From: Candidatus Omnitrophota bacterium
GTDB taxonomy: Bacteria; Omnitrophota; Gorgyraeia; JAFGHF01
Reading direction: 5' to 3'
NCBI GenBank assembly: GCA_016939375.1
Contig: JAFGHF010000061.1
Span: 1-41,557, forward strand
Length of the DNA: 41,557 nucleotides
A program made the position numbers and the translations under genes. Within the stretch, counting starts at the first letter, position 1. Each line of letters opens with the position of its first letter. Of this stretch, positions 6,193-17,234 are shown one piece after another. The notes below the pieces were generated by a model. The model made no database searches and was not told the origin of the DNA. It saw only the letters and a program-made list of their open reading frames with translations.

Positions 6193-8010
6193 TTATGCAG
6201 TAGCAAGCGCCTTGGACTTATTTTTGATTAAAAGCTGCTGCAAAGACGTAACTGTATTGAAGGTGAACCAATAAAGCACCACGCCCGAGGGCAAACTAGC
6301 AAATATCCAGGTCAATAATATCGGGAACATAACGCTCATCATCTTGGCCTGTTCCTGCTGAGCGCCCCCTGCCGCCCCCATCCCAGTCAACTTTTGCTGT
6401 ACAAACATACTAATTCCCATTAAAACAGGTAAAACATAATAGGGGTCTTTGGCCGAAAGGTCGACTATCCAACCAAAAAAAGGAGCCCCGCGTAACTCGA
6501 TTGAATTATATAAAACAACATAAAGTGCAAAGAAAACAGGCATTTGCAACACTAATGGCAAACACCCGCTTTGGCAGCTAGCAAGCGGGTTTATTCCCCT
6601 TTTTCGGTAGAAATCCATCAATTCCTTATTCAGCTTTTGGGGATTGTCTTTATATTTTTCCCGCAGGGCATCCATTTCTGGTTGTATAGATTTCATCTGC
6701 TGCTGCATCTTCTGCATGGACTCAAAACTACGGTGAGTTAATGGATAAAACACGATCTTGGTCGCAATGCACAAGAGCACTATGGCCCAGCCAAAGTTTC
6801 CAGTCCATTTAGAAAAAAATACCAAAGAGAGATAAATGAAGCGCGCTATTGGACTAAAAAATCCGTAATCAATTGATTTTTCAAGACTTACGCCTGCCTC
6901 TTTTAATCTCGTCTCCTTCTTTGGCCCCATGTAAAGATTGACTTTTAATGTTTCCTTGTTCTCCCAGGTAAACTTTAATGCCGCCTTTTGTTCGCCAAAT
7001 CTGTTCTTTTCAATCACCACTGAATCAGCTGCCTTGCCGGGAATGGCGGCGGTCAAAAAATATTTATTTACCAAGCCGGTCCAAATTACCTTACCCGGCG
7101 CATTTTCTCGTTCAACACTAATATTTTCTTCATTGCGCTCATAGGATTCTTTAGCAACCCATTTCTGTTTGCCATTGTCAAAAAGCGTTACCGGCCCTAG
7201 GTATGCCTGCATCCTGCGTCCCGCTTGAATTTGGGGCAGGCCCACATCCGGTCCACAGTAAAATAAAATTTTGTCTTCCGGGGCATCCGCTTCTTGCCAA
7301 CCCGAAAATTTGAGCTTTAACCCTATAATATAATTGGAGTTAGAGAAGGAATATGTCTTCTCAATAGTCCGTCCTTGGGGGTCTCTAAATGTGAATTTGA
7401 TGCTACCTTGCGGGCTATTTTTATCCAGGAGAAGCTTATCTTTAGAAAAACTGTAACTGACTGTATTTATTTGCGTGCTTATTTGTTCATTCCCCGGAAA
7501 AATAACAGTAGGGGCATAATCGTCATCCAATTCTGCAGCCAGAGAAACAAGCTCTGCGCTTTCGGGGTCGTTTTCGATCCGCCTGGCCAGAAGTTCCAGC
7601 TTTTCTTTTTCCCGTTTTAAAAATTCTGCTTTTTCCTCAGAAGCGCCATTAAGCGACTGCTCTATTTGGAAAATCTTGGCCTGAATATCTTTCAAAGCAA
7701 TGTTCTTTTCGGGATAATTTTTCAGCTTACAGCTCTTAATCCTTGCCCCGCTTGAAGTTATGGATATTTTAAGCAGATCTGTCTCAACCAAGACCTCCTT
7801 TGCCTGGCCCTTGGCGCTGATCTTGGATGGGGCCACCGATTCCTGGGTCTTGCTGACATTAGAAGTAGGGGAGGGGACGGCTTCTGTTTTCTGGGCCACA
7901 ACTTCTTCATGCCGGGGTACCTGCCGTGGGTATTTTTGGGCCAAATAATAATTGTAAATGATTATAACTAAAAGGGAAAGAGAAAATGCCAATAAGGTAC
8001 GTTTGCCCAT
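6193..8010 (-). CDS. yidC: Membrane protein insertase YidC
   Basis: YidC inserts and folds inner-membrane proteins, alone or with Sec. The 605-residue protein begins with a transmembrane anchor (about residues 5-24). A large periplasmic P1 domain follows, then the conserved C-terminal five-helix core (FGWAIVLLCIATKIVFYPLTHRSF, then MDFYRKRGINPLASCQSGCLPLVLQMPVFFALYVVL, and TWIFASLPSGVVLYWFTFNTV). The P1 domain marks a diderm. Residues about 100-165 are a charged coiled-coil-like insertion before the P1 beta core, explaining the extra length over E. coli (548). Neighbours are yidD upstream and a Jag_N protein downstream. Confidence 0.97.
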   Translation of the reverse strand: MGKRTLLAFSLSLLVIIIYNYYLAQKYPRQVPRHEEVVAQKTEAVPSPTSNVSKTQESVAPSKISAKGQAKEVLVETDLLKISITSSGARIKSCKLKNYPEKNIALKDIQAKIFQIEQSLNGASEEKAEFLKREKEKLELLARRIENDPESAELVSLAAELDDDYAPTVIFPGNEQISTQINTVSYSFSKDKLLLDKNSPQGSIKFTFRDPQGRTIEKTYSFSNSNYIIGLKLKFSGWQEADAPEDKILFYCGPDVGLPQIQAGRRMQAYLGPVTLFDNGKQKWVAKESYERNEENISVERENAPGKVIWTGLVNKYFLTAAIPGKAADSVVIEKNRFGEQKAALKFTWENKETLKVNLYMGPKKETRLKEAGVSLEKSIDYGFFSPIARFIYLSLVFFSKWTGNFGWAIVLLCIATKIVFYPLTHRSFESMQKMQQQMKSIQPEMDALREKYKDNPQKLNKELMDFYRKRGINPLASCQSGCLPLVLQMPVFFALYVVLYNSIELRGAPFFGWIVDLSAKDPYYVLPVLMGISMFVQQKLTGMGAAGGAQQEQAKMMSVMFPILLTWIFASLPSGVVLYWFTFNTVTSLQQLLIKNKSKALATA

Positions 8011-8018
8011 AAAATCTC

Positions 8019-8273
8019 CTATTTTACCGGATCATAAAAATTAGATTTGCTAAATGGATGGCAGCGCATTAGGCGTCTTATAGATAAAAAAGAGCCGCGC
8101 AAAAACCCCTTCTTGTTGATGGCTTCTCGGGCATAGGCAGAACAGGTAGGGTAAAAGCGACATCGCGGTAACATCATGCCTGATAGGTAGTTACGATAAA
8201 AATCTATACAACATAAGACAATCTTTTTACTCATATCGCCCAATATTCTAATAGTAAGCACTATAGTAGACAT
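8019..8273 (-). CDS. yidD: Membrane protein insertion efficiency factor YidD
   Basis: This small basic protein is thought to help YidC-dependent insertion. The core DFYRNYLSGMMLPRCRFYPTCSAYAREAI, with RRLMRCHPFS and its conserved cysteines, is diagnostic. The ATG at 8273 follows the rnpA stop directly and gives 84 residues. An internal ATG at 8234 (MSKKIVLCCIDFYR) resembles typical family starts better, so the first 13 residues are uncertain. It belongs to the rpmH-rnpA-yidD-yidC block. Confidence 0.9.
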   Translation of the reverse strand: MSTIVLTIRILGDMSKKIVLCCIDFYRNYLSGMMLPRCRFYPTCSAYAREAINKKGFLRGSFLSIRRLMRCHPFSKSNFYDPVK

Positions 8274-8636
8274 TTATTTTTTCAAGACTCCTGCTTTTTG
8301 AGCAAGACCAAGAAGCTCCTTTTGTAGTGTTTGAAAGCCGACCTTTTTCTGGTCGAATCTCCGTGCAGCCACTACTACATCATAGCCAGGTAAAAATCTC
8401 GGCTTATTAAGGCGAAAGGCCTCCCGCAAGCTGCGCTGCAGCGCATGGCGCTGGGTGCTCAATTTAAAGCTGCGCTTGGCTATAGACAGCCCCAAACGGG
8501 GGCAATTGTGGCTTTTATTGGCAAGTGCCCATAGAATTAAATGGGGCCCCTGTGTCTTGAGCCCCTTAGAATACACACTCTGAAACTCGGCGCAACGCCT
8601 AAGCTTATCCTGCTTCTTTAGGCTGGCAGAACTCAT
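8274..8636 (-). CDS. rnpA: Ribonuclease P protein component
   Basis: The 120-residue basic protein is the RNase P cofactor for tRNA 5' maturation. It has [22 protein letters not shown], the [29 protein letters not shown] signature (family form RxGxxVSKKxGxAVxRNRxKRxxRE) and DVVVAARRF. Its ATG overlaps the TGA of rpmH, so the two are translationally coupled. Confidence 0.95.
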   Translation of the reverse strand: MSSASLKKQDKLRRCAEFQSVYSKGLKTQGPHLILWALANKSHNCPRLGLSIAKRSFKLSTQRHALQRSLREAFRLNKPRFLPGYDVVVAARRFDQKKVGFQTLQKELLGLAQKAGVLKK

Positions 8637-8770
8637 GCGCTAAGGCGCTTCCTGCCTTTTTGGCGCCGGCGGGCAATGACTGCCCTGCCGCCTTTTGACG
8701 CCATGCGCCGGCGGAAACCGTGTTTTCTCTTTCTTTTTAATTTAGTTTTTGGCCTAAGAGTCTTTTTCAT
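8633..8770 (-). CDS. rpmH: 50S ribosomal protein L34
   Basis: This 45-residue ORF encodes [20 protein letters not shown] followed by [20 protein letters not shown] and KRLSA. It has the L34 core (GFRxRMxTxxGRxVlxxRRxKGRxxLSA). The N-terminal [16 protein letters not shown] is slightly longer than the common TYQPskRKRKRxHGF. Its stop overlaps the rnpA start. A consensus promoter lies at 8784-8811 on the same strand. Confidence 0.95.
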   Translation of the reverse strand: MKKTLRPKTKLKRKRKHGFRRRMASKGGRAVIARRRQKGRKRLSA

Positions 8771-8783
8771 GGTTTGAAAAGAA

Positions 8784-8811
8784 ATTATAGCACAAATTTT
8801 TTTTAAGTCAA
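8784..8811 (-). promoter_or_regulatory. Promoter of rpmH-rnpA operon
   Basis: On the minus strand TTGACT (8806-8811) and a perfect TATAAT (8784-8789) are 16 bases apart. This leaves only a short leader before the rpmH ATG at 8770. Confidence 0.75.
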
Positions 8812-8916
8812 GTAAAATATGCGTCCACGCCGTACTCGACCAGCATAATGGCCTGCGGCCTTTTTCCGCTGCCCCCGCAGCCTGGCATAAAAAGGGTTAA
8901 ATTTTAAAAAATTTTC

Positions 8917-8945
8917 TTGCAAATGGTTTAGGGCTCTGATATAAT
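8917..8945 (+). promoter_or_regulatory. Promoter of dnaA
   Basis: TTGCAA (8917-8922) and TATAAT (8940-8945) are separated by 17 bases. The predicted leader of about 90 bases contains both DnaA boxes upstream of dnaA, which would allow autoregulation. Confidence 0.7.
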
Positions 8946-9012
8946 AGCCCATCATTGTCGGGGGCAAGGGATGTTTTCGGCATATAAATTAAATTTGGGT
9001 TAGAAGATAACC

Positions 9013-9032
9013 TGTGGATAACATGTGAATAA
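9013..9032 (-). promoter_or_regulatory. Two DnaA boxes upstream of dnaA
   Basis: TGTGGATAA (9013-9021) and TGTGAATAA (9024-9032) are reverse complements of TTATCCACA and TTATTCACA. Both fit the DnaA-box consensus TTATNCACA perfectly. They lie in the same orientation with an 11-bp spacing just before the dnaA start. Confidence 0.8.
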
Positions 9033-9043
9033 AGGTTTTGGGT

Positions 9044-10399
9044 GTGGAAGAAGCTGCTCAAGTTTGGTCTAAGGCACTGAAAATAATAGAGGAACAACAC
9101 GGAAGCGAAGCCATCGAAACTTGGTTCCGTCCAATAAAGGTACGCTCGATAAAGGACCATACATTGACTTTGGAGGTACCCAATAAATTCTTCCAGACCT
9201 GGATAAAAGAACACTATTTGAGCGCAATAGAGGATAGCGTCAAAAGTGTCGTCCAGGCAGAAGAGGCGAATATTGAGCTTTTAATCGTCCAGCCAGATCA
9301 GCAATCACAACAGCAGGAAGAAAAACCGAAGCAGAGACGTTGGTTTTTCCGGCCCCCCAGCAAGCCGCAAGCACAAGGCCAGCTGGAGCTCAACCCACGC
9401 TTTAGTTTTGAAAATTTCGTAGTCGGCCCGAGCAACCGTTTCGCCCACGCCGCCTCCCTGGCAGTAGCCGAGTCCCCAGCGCGTTCATATAATCCGCTTT
9501 TTATATACGGTGGGGTAGGCCTAGGCAAAACCCATTTAATGCAGGCAATAGGCATGCACATTCAAAGCCGCAATTCCGGGCTTAATGTAACCTATATTTC
9601 CAGTGAAAAATTTACAAATCAGCTTATAAGCGCCATCCAACACCGTACCACAATGGACTTCCGGCAAAATTATCGCAACGTAGACGTGCTTTTAATAGAC
9701 GATATTCATTTTATTGCCGGCAAAGAATCCACTCAAGAGGAATTTTTTCATACCTTTAACGCGCTTTACGACGCACACAAACAGATCGTATTATCCAGCG
9801 ACCGTTTCCCCAAAGACATCCCTTCTTTAGAAGAAAGACTGGTCTCCCGTTTTGAATGGGGGCTAGTGACAGATATCCAGCCGCCGGATTTCGAGACACG
9901 CATAGCCATACTGAAGAAGAAAAGCGAGCAAAACGGCATCAACGTGCCGGACGATGTAATCTATTTCATAGCCGAAAAGGTAAAACTCAATATCCGCGAG
10001 CTGGAAGGGGCCCTGGTAAGGGTAGCGGCGTATTCCTCTTTGACTAACGAGAGGATTTCGCTAGACCTCTCTCATTCCGTATTAAAAGACATGTTTATGG
10101 AAGAGAAAAAGGTCTCGATCGACGATATTCAAAAAAGGGTGGCCGCTTATTTCGACATACGCCTTTTGGATATGAAGGCAAAGAAGAGGAGCCGGGCAAT
10201 CGTATACCCTCGGCAGATCGCAATGTATTTGGCCCGTTCTCTCACAGATTACTCGTTACCCGAGATTGGGGAATATTTCGGCGGAAGAGACCATACCACA
10301 ATCTTGCATGCCTATGAAAAGATCGAAAAAGGCATAGAAAAAGACTCCAAGCTAAGGGATTTAGTGAACAAATTGGCTATGGAGATAAAGAGTGGATAA
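9044..10399 (+). CDS. dnaA: Chromosomal replication initiator protein DnaA
   Basis: DnaA binds DnaA boxes and opens the origin. Domain I (VWSKALKIIEEQHGSEAIETWFRPIK) is followed by a Gln/Lys-rich linker (about residues 88-112). The AAA+ domain has Walker A GGVGLGKTHLMQAIG and Walker B VLLIDDIHFIAGKESTQEEFF. The domain IV DNA-binding signature GGRDHTTILHAYEKI is present. Two starts are possible: TTG at 9038 and GTG at 9044. GTG is preferred because AAAGG at 9031-9035 lies 8 bases before it but too close to the TTG. This start gives 451 residues, a normal length. Confidence 0.97.
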   Translation: MEEAAQVWSKALKIIEEQHGSEAIETWFRPIKVRSIKDHTLTLEVPNKFFQTWIKEHYLSAIEDSVKSVVQAEEANIELLIVQPDQQSQQQEEKPKQRRWFFRPPSKPQAQGQLELNPRFSFENFVVGPSNRFAHAASLAVAESPARSYNPLFIYGGVGLGKTHLMQAIGMHIQSRNSGLNVTYISSEKFTNQLISAIQHRTTMDFRQNYRNVDVLLIDDIHFIAGKESTQEEFFHTFNALYDAHKQIVLSSDRFPKDIPSLEERLVSRFEWGLVTDIQPPDFETRIAILKKKSEQNGINVPDDVIYFIAEKVKLNIRELEGALVRVAAYSSLTNERISLDLSHSVLKDMFMEEKKVSIDDIQKRVAAYFDIRLLDMKAKKRSRAIVYPRQIAMYLARSLTDYSLPEIGEYFGGRDHTTILHAYEKIEKGIEKDSKLRDLVNKLAMEIKSG

Positions 10400-10531
10400 A
10401 TTGTGGGTGGTTTTTGGTTTTTGGTTGACAGAAGAGTATTGTGGATAACCTGTGGATAAACACCAAACGTTATCCACAGAGTATATTTTGTACTACCGAT
10501 TGATTTTATTGGGGTAGAAACTTTATCCACA
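10391..10531. other. Probable replication origin (oriC): DnaA-box cluster
   Basis: Four perfect DnaA boxes lie between dnaA and dnaN: TGTGGATAA at 10440-10448 and 10451-10459, and TTATCCACA at 10470-10478 and 10523-10531. A near match, AGTGGATAA, overlaps the dnaA stop (10391-10399). The spacer is AT-rich, with T/G runs at 10410-10435. The dnaA-dnaN spacer is a common oriC site, and two more boxes lie before dnaA. The exact unwinding element cannot be fixed by eye. Confidence 0.75.
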
Positions 10532-10600
10532 TTTTCCAATGCGTTACTATTACGGCTTCTATCTTTTATATAGTTTAATAACTAATAAGGAGATTGAATA

Positions 10601-11695
10601 ATGAAGATTCTAACCGAAAAAGGTTCTCTTTTGAAAGCCATACAAACTCTTCAAACTGCCATATCAAGTAAGGCAACATTGCCTATTTTAGCCAATTTTC
10701 TCATGGAAACACATAAAGGTAAAATACATATGGCAGCCACAGATTTAGATGTAGGAATCTCTTTAAATGTACCGGTGGAGATCTTAGAAGAGGGGGGTAT
10801 AACCGTCCCAGCAAAAAGGTTTTCCGATATAATCCGCGATTTACCAGAAGGAAAGATAGATATTAATGTAAGAAAAAACAACTCTATTTCCATTGAATCA
10901 CAGAAATGCTTTTTTAAGTTGATGGGGCTGCCCAAAGAAGAATTCCCCAAACTGCCCAAATTACAAGACAAAGAAAGTATTGTCTTAGATCAACAGCTTT
11001 TAAAAAACATGTTGAACCTGACATCTTTTGCCGTATCGCACGATGAAACAAAATATATATTAAACGGGGTCTTGCTTGTGATTAAAGGCAAAAAGATGAG
11101 GTTGGTGGCTACAGACGGAAGAAGATTGGCTTTGATCGAAAAAGAATTAGAAAACACCTCCGAGCTAAAAAAGGAAGTCATTATTCCCACCAAGGCAATA
11201 CAGGAGTTGATGCGCAACTTGGCCGACCAAGGTACGATAAAAATAATCTTTAGCGAAAACCAGATTTCTTTTCAATTCGATAACATAATGCTTGTTTCTC
11301 GTCTTATAGAGGGGCAATTTCCCAATTATGAGCAGGTGATACCAAAAGAAGGAAAAGACAAAATCGTGATGGACAGAGAAACATTTCTTTGGGCGGCCAA
11401 AAGAGTTTCAAATCTAACCTCGCCAGATTCGCAATCAATAAAAATAGACCTTTTTAAAGACAAGATCATCTTTTCCAAAAACAGTCCTGATATGGGTGAG
11501 GCCAAGGAGGAAATCGACATCGAACATAAAGGAGATGAATTTTCCGTAGGCTTTAACCCAAACTATTTAATCGACGTGTTAAAAAATCTAAAAGACCAAA
11601 ATATAAGTTTAGAGTTGACTGGACCAGAAAGCCCAGGTATAATTAGGGCCCAAGAAAACTATGTTTATATAGTGTTGCCTATGCAGCTCTCGTAA
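10601..11695 (+). CDS. dnaN: DNA polymerase III sliding clamp (beta subunit)
   Basis: The beta clamp tethers polymerase III to DNA. The 364-residue protein has the three-domain clamp pattern. It starts with MKILTEKGSLLKAIQTLQTA and SSKATLPILANFLMET, has LVATDGRRLALIEKE in the middle domain, and ends with ENYVYIVLPMQLS, matching the family end (YxxMPMRL). AAGGAG (10587-10592) precedes the ATG. No recF follows; the next gene encodes a DciA-like protein. Confidence 0.97.
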   Translation: MKILTEKGSLLKAIQTLQTAISSKATLPILANFLMETHKGKIHMAATDLDVGISLNVPVEILEEGGITVPAKRFSDIIRDLPEGKIDINVRKNNSISIESQKCFFKLMGLPKEEFPKLPKLQDKESIVLDQQLLKNMLNLTSFAVSHDETKYILNGVLLVIKGKKMRLVATDGRRLALIEKELENTSELKKEVIIPTKAIQELMRNLADQGTIKIIFSENQISFQFDNIMLVSRLIEGQFPNYEQVIPKEGKDKIVMDRETFLWAAKRVSNLTSPDSQSIKIDLFKDKIIFSKNSPDMGEAKEEIDIEHKGDEFSVGFNPNYLIDVLKNLKDQNISLELTGPESPGIIRAQENYVYIVLPMQLS

Positions 11696-11713
11696 TTTTG
11701 CCAAAAAGGACAC

Positions 11714-12025
11714 ATGAAGCGCACATATAAAGCCACCCCAGAATCTATCAGCGACATATTAAAGAAGGTGGTAGAAAAACTCGATCCGGAAAAGAAAAAC
11801 AGGGCAGCTAAGCTACTGTCCGCTTGGCGCAGCGTTGCCGGAAGCGAATTAGCTCAACATACCAGGCCCGGTGGTATGAAAAAGAATTGCCTTTTGGTGA
11901 TCGTGGAAGACTCGGCCTGGTTTTACCAGGCTAACCTTAAAAAAAATAAGATATTGCAGGCTCTTCAGAAAAAGAAGGGCTTTGAAAAGATAGAGAAAAT
12001 CCATTTTAGAATAGGGAAGACCTAG
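11714..12025 (+). CDS. DUF721/DciA-like protein
   Basis: The 103-residue protein has the DUF721 pattern. An N-terminal helix (ESISDILKKVVEKL) leads into AKLLSAWRSVAGSELAQHTRPGGMKKNCLLVIVEDSAWFYQANLKKNKIL, where W-x-x-V-G and the TxP-like segment are typical. DciA proteins recruit the replicative helicase DnaB in bacteria that lack DnaC. Its place between dnaN and gyrB supports a replication role, though DciA activity has not been shown for such short family members. A GCCAAAAAGGA ribosome-binding site precedes the ATG. Confidence 0.8.
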   Translation: MKRTYKATPESISDILKKVVEKLDPEKKNRAAKLLSAWRSVAGSELAQHTRPGGMKKNCLLVIVEDSAWFYQANLKKNKILQALQKKKGFEKIEKIHFRIGKT

Positions 12026-14575
<2,550 letters not shown>

Positions 14576-14581
14576 GGTTAT

Positions 14582-14693
14582 GTTAACATAAGTTAACAAG
14601 GGTTAATATAGGTTACGTTGATCACAGCACCCTATATTAACCAACTTTATTAAAAGATATATTTGTTAACCTTTATTAACCTATATTAACCTT
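14582..14693. repeat. Phased GTTAA inverted array in gyrB-gyrA spacer
   Basis: GTTAA units start at 14582, 14592 and 14602, with a degenerate GTTAC at 14612, giving an exact 10-bp spacing. On the right side TTAACCT recurs at 14666, 14676 and 14686, again 10 bp apart, in the opposite orientation. The segment 14598-14615 is the near-exact reverse complement of 14677-14693, and a partial copy CCCTATATTAACC lies at 14630-14642. One-turn spacing suggests a protein-binding array or an extended hairpin in the gyrA leader. No function can be assigned. Confidence 0.75.
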
Positions 14694-14708
14694 CAAAAGA
14701 TAAACCAA

Positions 14709-17141
14709 ATGTATACAAAAGGTGAGAAGATAATACCGATTTACATTGAAGACGAGATGAAGGATTCTTATATCTCGTATGCGATGAGCGTCATAGTGGG
14801 ACGTGCGCTTCCGGATGTGCGCGATGGCCTTAAGCCAGTGCACAGGCGCATACTCTTTACTATGAAGGAGCTCAACCTAGAGCACAGCAAGCCTTTTAGA
14901 AAGTCTGCGCGTATAGTCGGAGATTGCCTGGGAAAATTCCATCCCCATGGCGACATGGCTGTGTACGATGCCCTAGTACGCATGGTCCAGGATTTTTCCC
15001 TACGCTATCCCTTAATCGAAGGACAGGGCAACTTTGGAAGCGTGGATGGGGATGCTCCCGCGGCAATGCGATATACAGAAGCGCGGATGAGATCGATCAC
15101 AGAGTGGATGCTCAAGGACTTAGAGAAAGAGACCGTCCGCTTTACTCCTAATTTTGACGAATCCCTTTCTGAGCCGGTAATCCTACCGGCGGTTTTGCCC
15201 AATCTGTTGATAAATGGCTCAAGCGGCATAGCAGTGGGCATGGCCACCAATATCCCTCCGCACAATCTTACTGAGGTCATCGAGGGAGTCAAGCTGGTCA
15301 TCGATAAGCCGGATTGCGAGATCAAGGATATTATGCGCCTAATAAAAGGTCCCGATTTTCCCACAGGCGGTTTTATTTGCGGCAGAGAAGGGATCAAGCA
15401 AGCCTTTCTTACAGGCAGGGGACGGATTAAAGTAAGGGCCAAGGCCAATATCGAGCAGCAGAAAAACGGCAAGGAAGCGATCGTCATCACCGAGATCCCT
15501 TATCAGGTAAATAAATCCAATATCCTTGCATCTATTGCCAAGCTTGTACAAGATCGGAAGATCGAGGGCATAGGGGACTTGCGCGACGAATCAGACAAGG
15601 ACGGTATGCGTATAGTAATAGATATGCGCCGGGGGGCAAACGCGCAGATAGTGCTTAATCAGCTGTTTAAGCACACGCAGATGGAAGAGACCTTCGGCAT
15701 TATTATGTTGGCTTTGGTCAAAAACCAACCGCGCATACTTAACTTAAAGCAGCTTTTAGAGCTCTTTATCGAACATCGCAGAGAAATTATAACCCTGCGC
15801 ACAAAGTTTGAATTACGCAAGGCAGAGGAACGAGCCCATATTTTAGAGGGCTTAAAAATCGCCTTAAAATATTTGGACAGGGTGATCAAGACTATACGTC
15901 AGTCGAAAACGCCGCAGATCGCTCGCCAGGCGCTGATGAAAAATTTCTCTTTGAGTGAGCGCCAGGCCCAGGCAATCCTGGAGATGCAGCTGCAGAGGCT
16001 GACTGCGCTTGAACGGGATAAAATAGATAAAGAATATCTGGAATTGATCAAAAAAATCGAGCAGTTAAAAGCGATTTTGGCCAGCGATAAAAAGGTATTG
16101 GGCATTATCAAGGAAGAGCTGGATGAATTGAACAAAAAATTCGGTGATGACAGAAGGACACAGATCGTGGGCGAGATAGAGGAGTTGGAAATAGAGGACC
16201 TCATCGCCGAAGAGGATGTAATAATTACCATCAGCCACCAGGGATATATCAAGCGCCTGCCGGTGAGCGCTTACAGAAAGCAGCGCCACGGCGGTCGGGG
16301 CATAGCGGCAATGGAGACCAAAGAAGAAGATTTTGTGGAACACCTCTTTATGGCTTCCACCCATGAATACATACTTTTCTTCACCAACAAAGGGAAGGTC
16401 TATTGGCTTAAGGTCCATGAGATTCCCCAGGCAGGCAGGCTTTCCAAAGGCAAGGCGATTATTAATCTGGTGCAACTGGAAAGCGGGGAGAGCGTCTCAG
16501 CGCACGTGCAGGTAAAGGAATTCGATCCCCAAAAATATCTGGTCTTGGTAACCAGGCAGGGGTTGATTAAGAAGACCCGCTTGGACGCCTTCAGTAATCC
16601 GCGTAAAGCAGGTATAGTAGCCATTTCGATAGAGGAGCTAGATGAGCTGATAGGGGCCGCGCTCACGGACGGAGAGGCAGAGATCCTTTTAGCCAGCCGT
16701 CAGGGCATGGCAGTGCGCTTTAAAGAAGACGATGTGCGCGACATGGGCCGCGCGGCCAAAGGAGTCCGGGCAATACGGTTAGGCAAAAAGGACGTAGTTA
16801 TAGGAATGCAGATAGTCAAGCCCGATGCCATGCTGCTTACCGTTACAGAGAGCGGTTTTGGCAAAAGGACCAACTTTACGGAATACCGCGTTCAGTCCCG
16901 TGGCGGAAAAGGTATAATCAATGTCAAGGTGACCAAGAAGACCGGCGAGGCGGTAGGCTTGAAGACAGTTACCGACAAAGATGAAGTGATGATCATTACC
17001 CAAAATGGGATGGTAGTACGGTGCCCGGTGAAGGATATTCGTACCGTGGGTAGGAATACCCAGGGAGTGCGGGTGATCCGCTTAGACGCTAAAGATAAAG
17101 TCTCATCTGTTGCCTCAGTAGTCAGGAGAGAGGAAGAATAA
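14709..17141 (+). CDS. gyrA: DNA gyrase subunit A
   Basis: GyrA cuts and rejoins DNA in the gyrase complex. The 810-residue protein has YISYAMSVIVGRALPDVRDGLKPVHRRIL, the active-site AAMRYTEARM with Tyr122 (same number as E. coli), and the C-terminal wrapping domain with the GyrA box QRHGGRG near residue 524. In the quinolone region GDMAVYD, Met occupies position 83, where E. coli has Ser; Asp87 is retained. Ribosome-binding sequence before the ATG is weak. tRNA-Glu starts only 7 bases after the stop. Confidence 0.97.
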   Translation: MYTKGEKIIPIYIEDEMKDSYISYAMSVIVGRALPDVRDGLKPVHRRILFTMKELNLEHSKPFRKSARIVGDCLGKFHPHGDMAVYDALVRMVQDFSLRYPLIEGQGNFGSVDGDAPAAMRYTEARMRSITEWMLKDLEKETVRFTPNFDESLSEPVILPAVLPNLLINGSSGIAVGMATNIPPHNLTEVIEGVKLVIDKPDCEIKDIMRLIKGPDFPTGGFICGREGIKQAFLTGRGRIKVRAKANIEQQKNGKEAIVITEIPYQVNKSNILASIAKLVQDRKIEGIGDLRDESDKDGMRIVIDMRRGANAQIVLNQLFKHTQMEETFGIIMLALVKNQPRILNLKQLLELFIEHRREIITLRTKFELRKAEERAHILEGLKIALKYLDRVIKTIRQSKTPQIARQALMKNFSLSERQAQAILEMQLQRLTALERDKIDKEYLELIKKIEQLKAILASDKKVLGIIKEELDELNKKFGDDRRTQIVGEIEELEIEDLIAEEDVIITISHQGYIKRLPVSAYRKQRHGGRGIAAMETKEEDFVEHLFMASTHEYILFFTNKGKVYWLKVHEIPQAGRLSKGKAIINLVQLESGESVSAHVQVKEFDPQKYLVLVTRQGLIKKTRLDAFSNPRKAGIVAISIEELDELIGAALTDGEAEILLASRQGMAVRFKEDDVRDMGRAAKGVRAIRLGKKDVVIGMQIVKPDAMLLTVTESGFGKRTNFTEYRVQSRGGKGIINVKVTKKTGEAVGLKTVTDKDEVMIITQNGMVVRCPVKDIRTVGRNTQGVRVIRLDAKDKVSSVASVVRREEE

Positions 17142-17148
17142 TTCTGGT

Positions 17149-17226
17149 GACCCCATCGTCTAGCCTGGCCTAGGACAAGAGCTTTTCAAGCTCTCGACCG
17201 GGGTTCGAATCCCCGTGGGGTCGCCA
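17149..17226 (+). tRNA. tRNA-Glu (anticodon UUC), CCA encoded
   Basis: GACCCCA (17149-17155) pairs with TGGGGTC (17216-17222). The discriminator G is followed by an encoded CCA (17224-17226). The anticodon loop CTTTTCAAG gives anticodon TTC, and the T arm has GGTTCGAATCC. It starts 7 bases after gyrA with no visible promoter between, so it is probably cut from the gyrA transcript. Confidence 0.95.
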
Positions 17227-17234
17227 ACATATGA

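Noticed and set aside
8897..9214. 105-codon minus-strand ORF across the dnaA start
   Set aside because: It is antisense to dnaA and its promoter, and the product has no recognisable motif.
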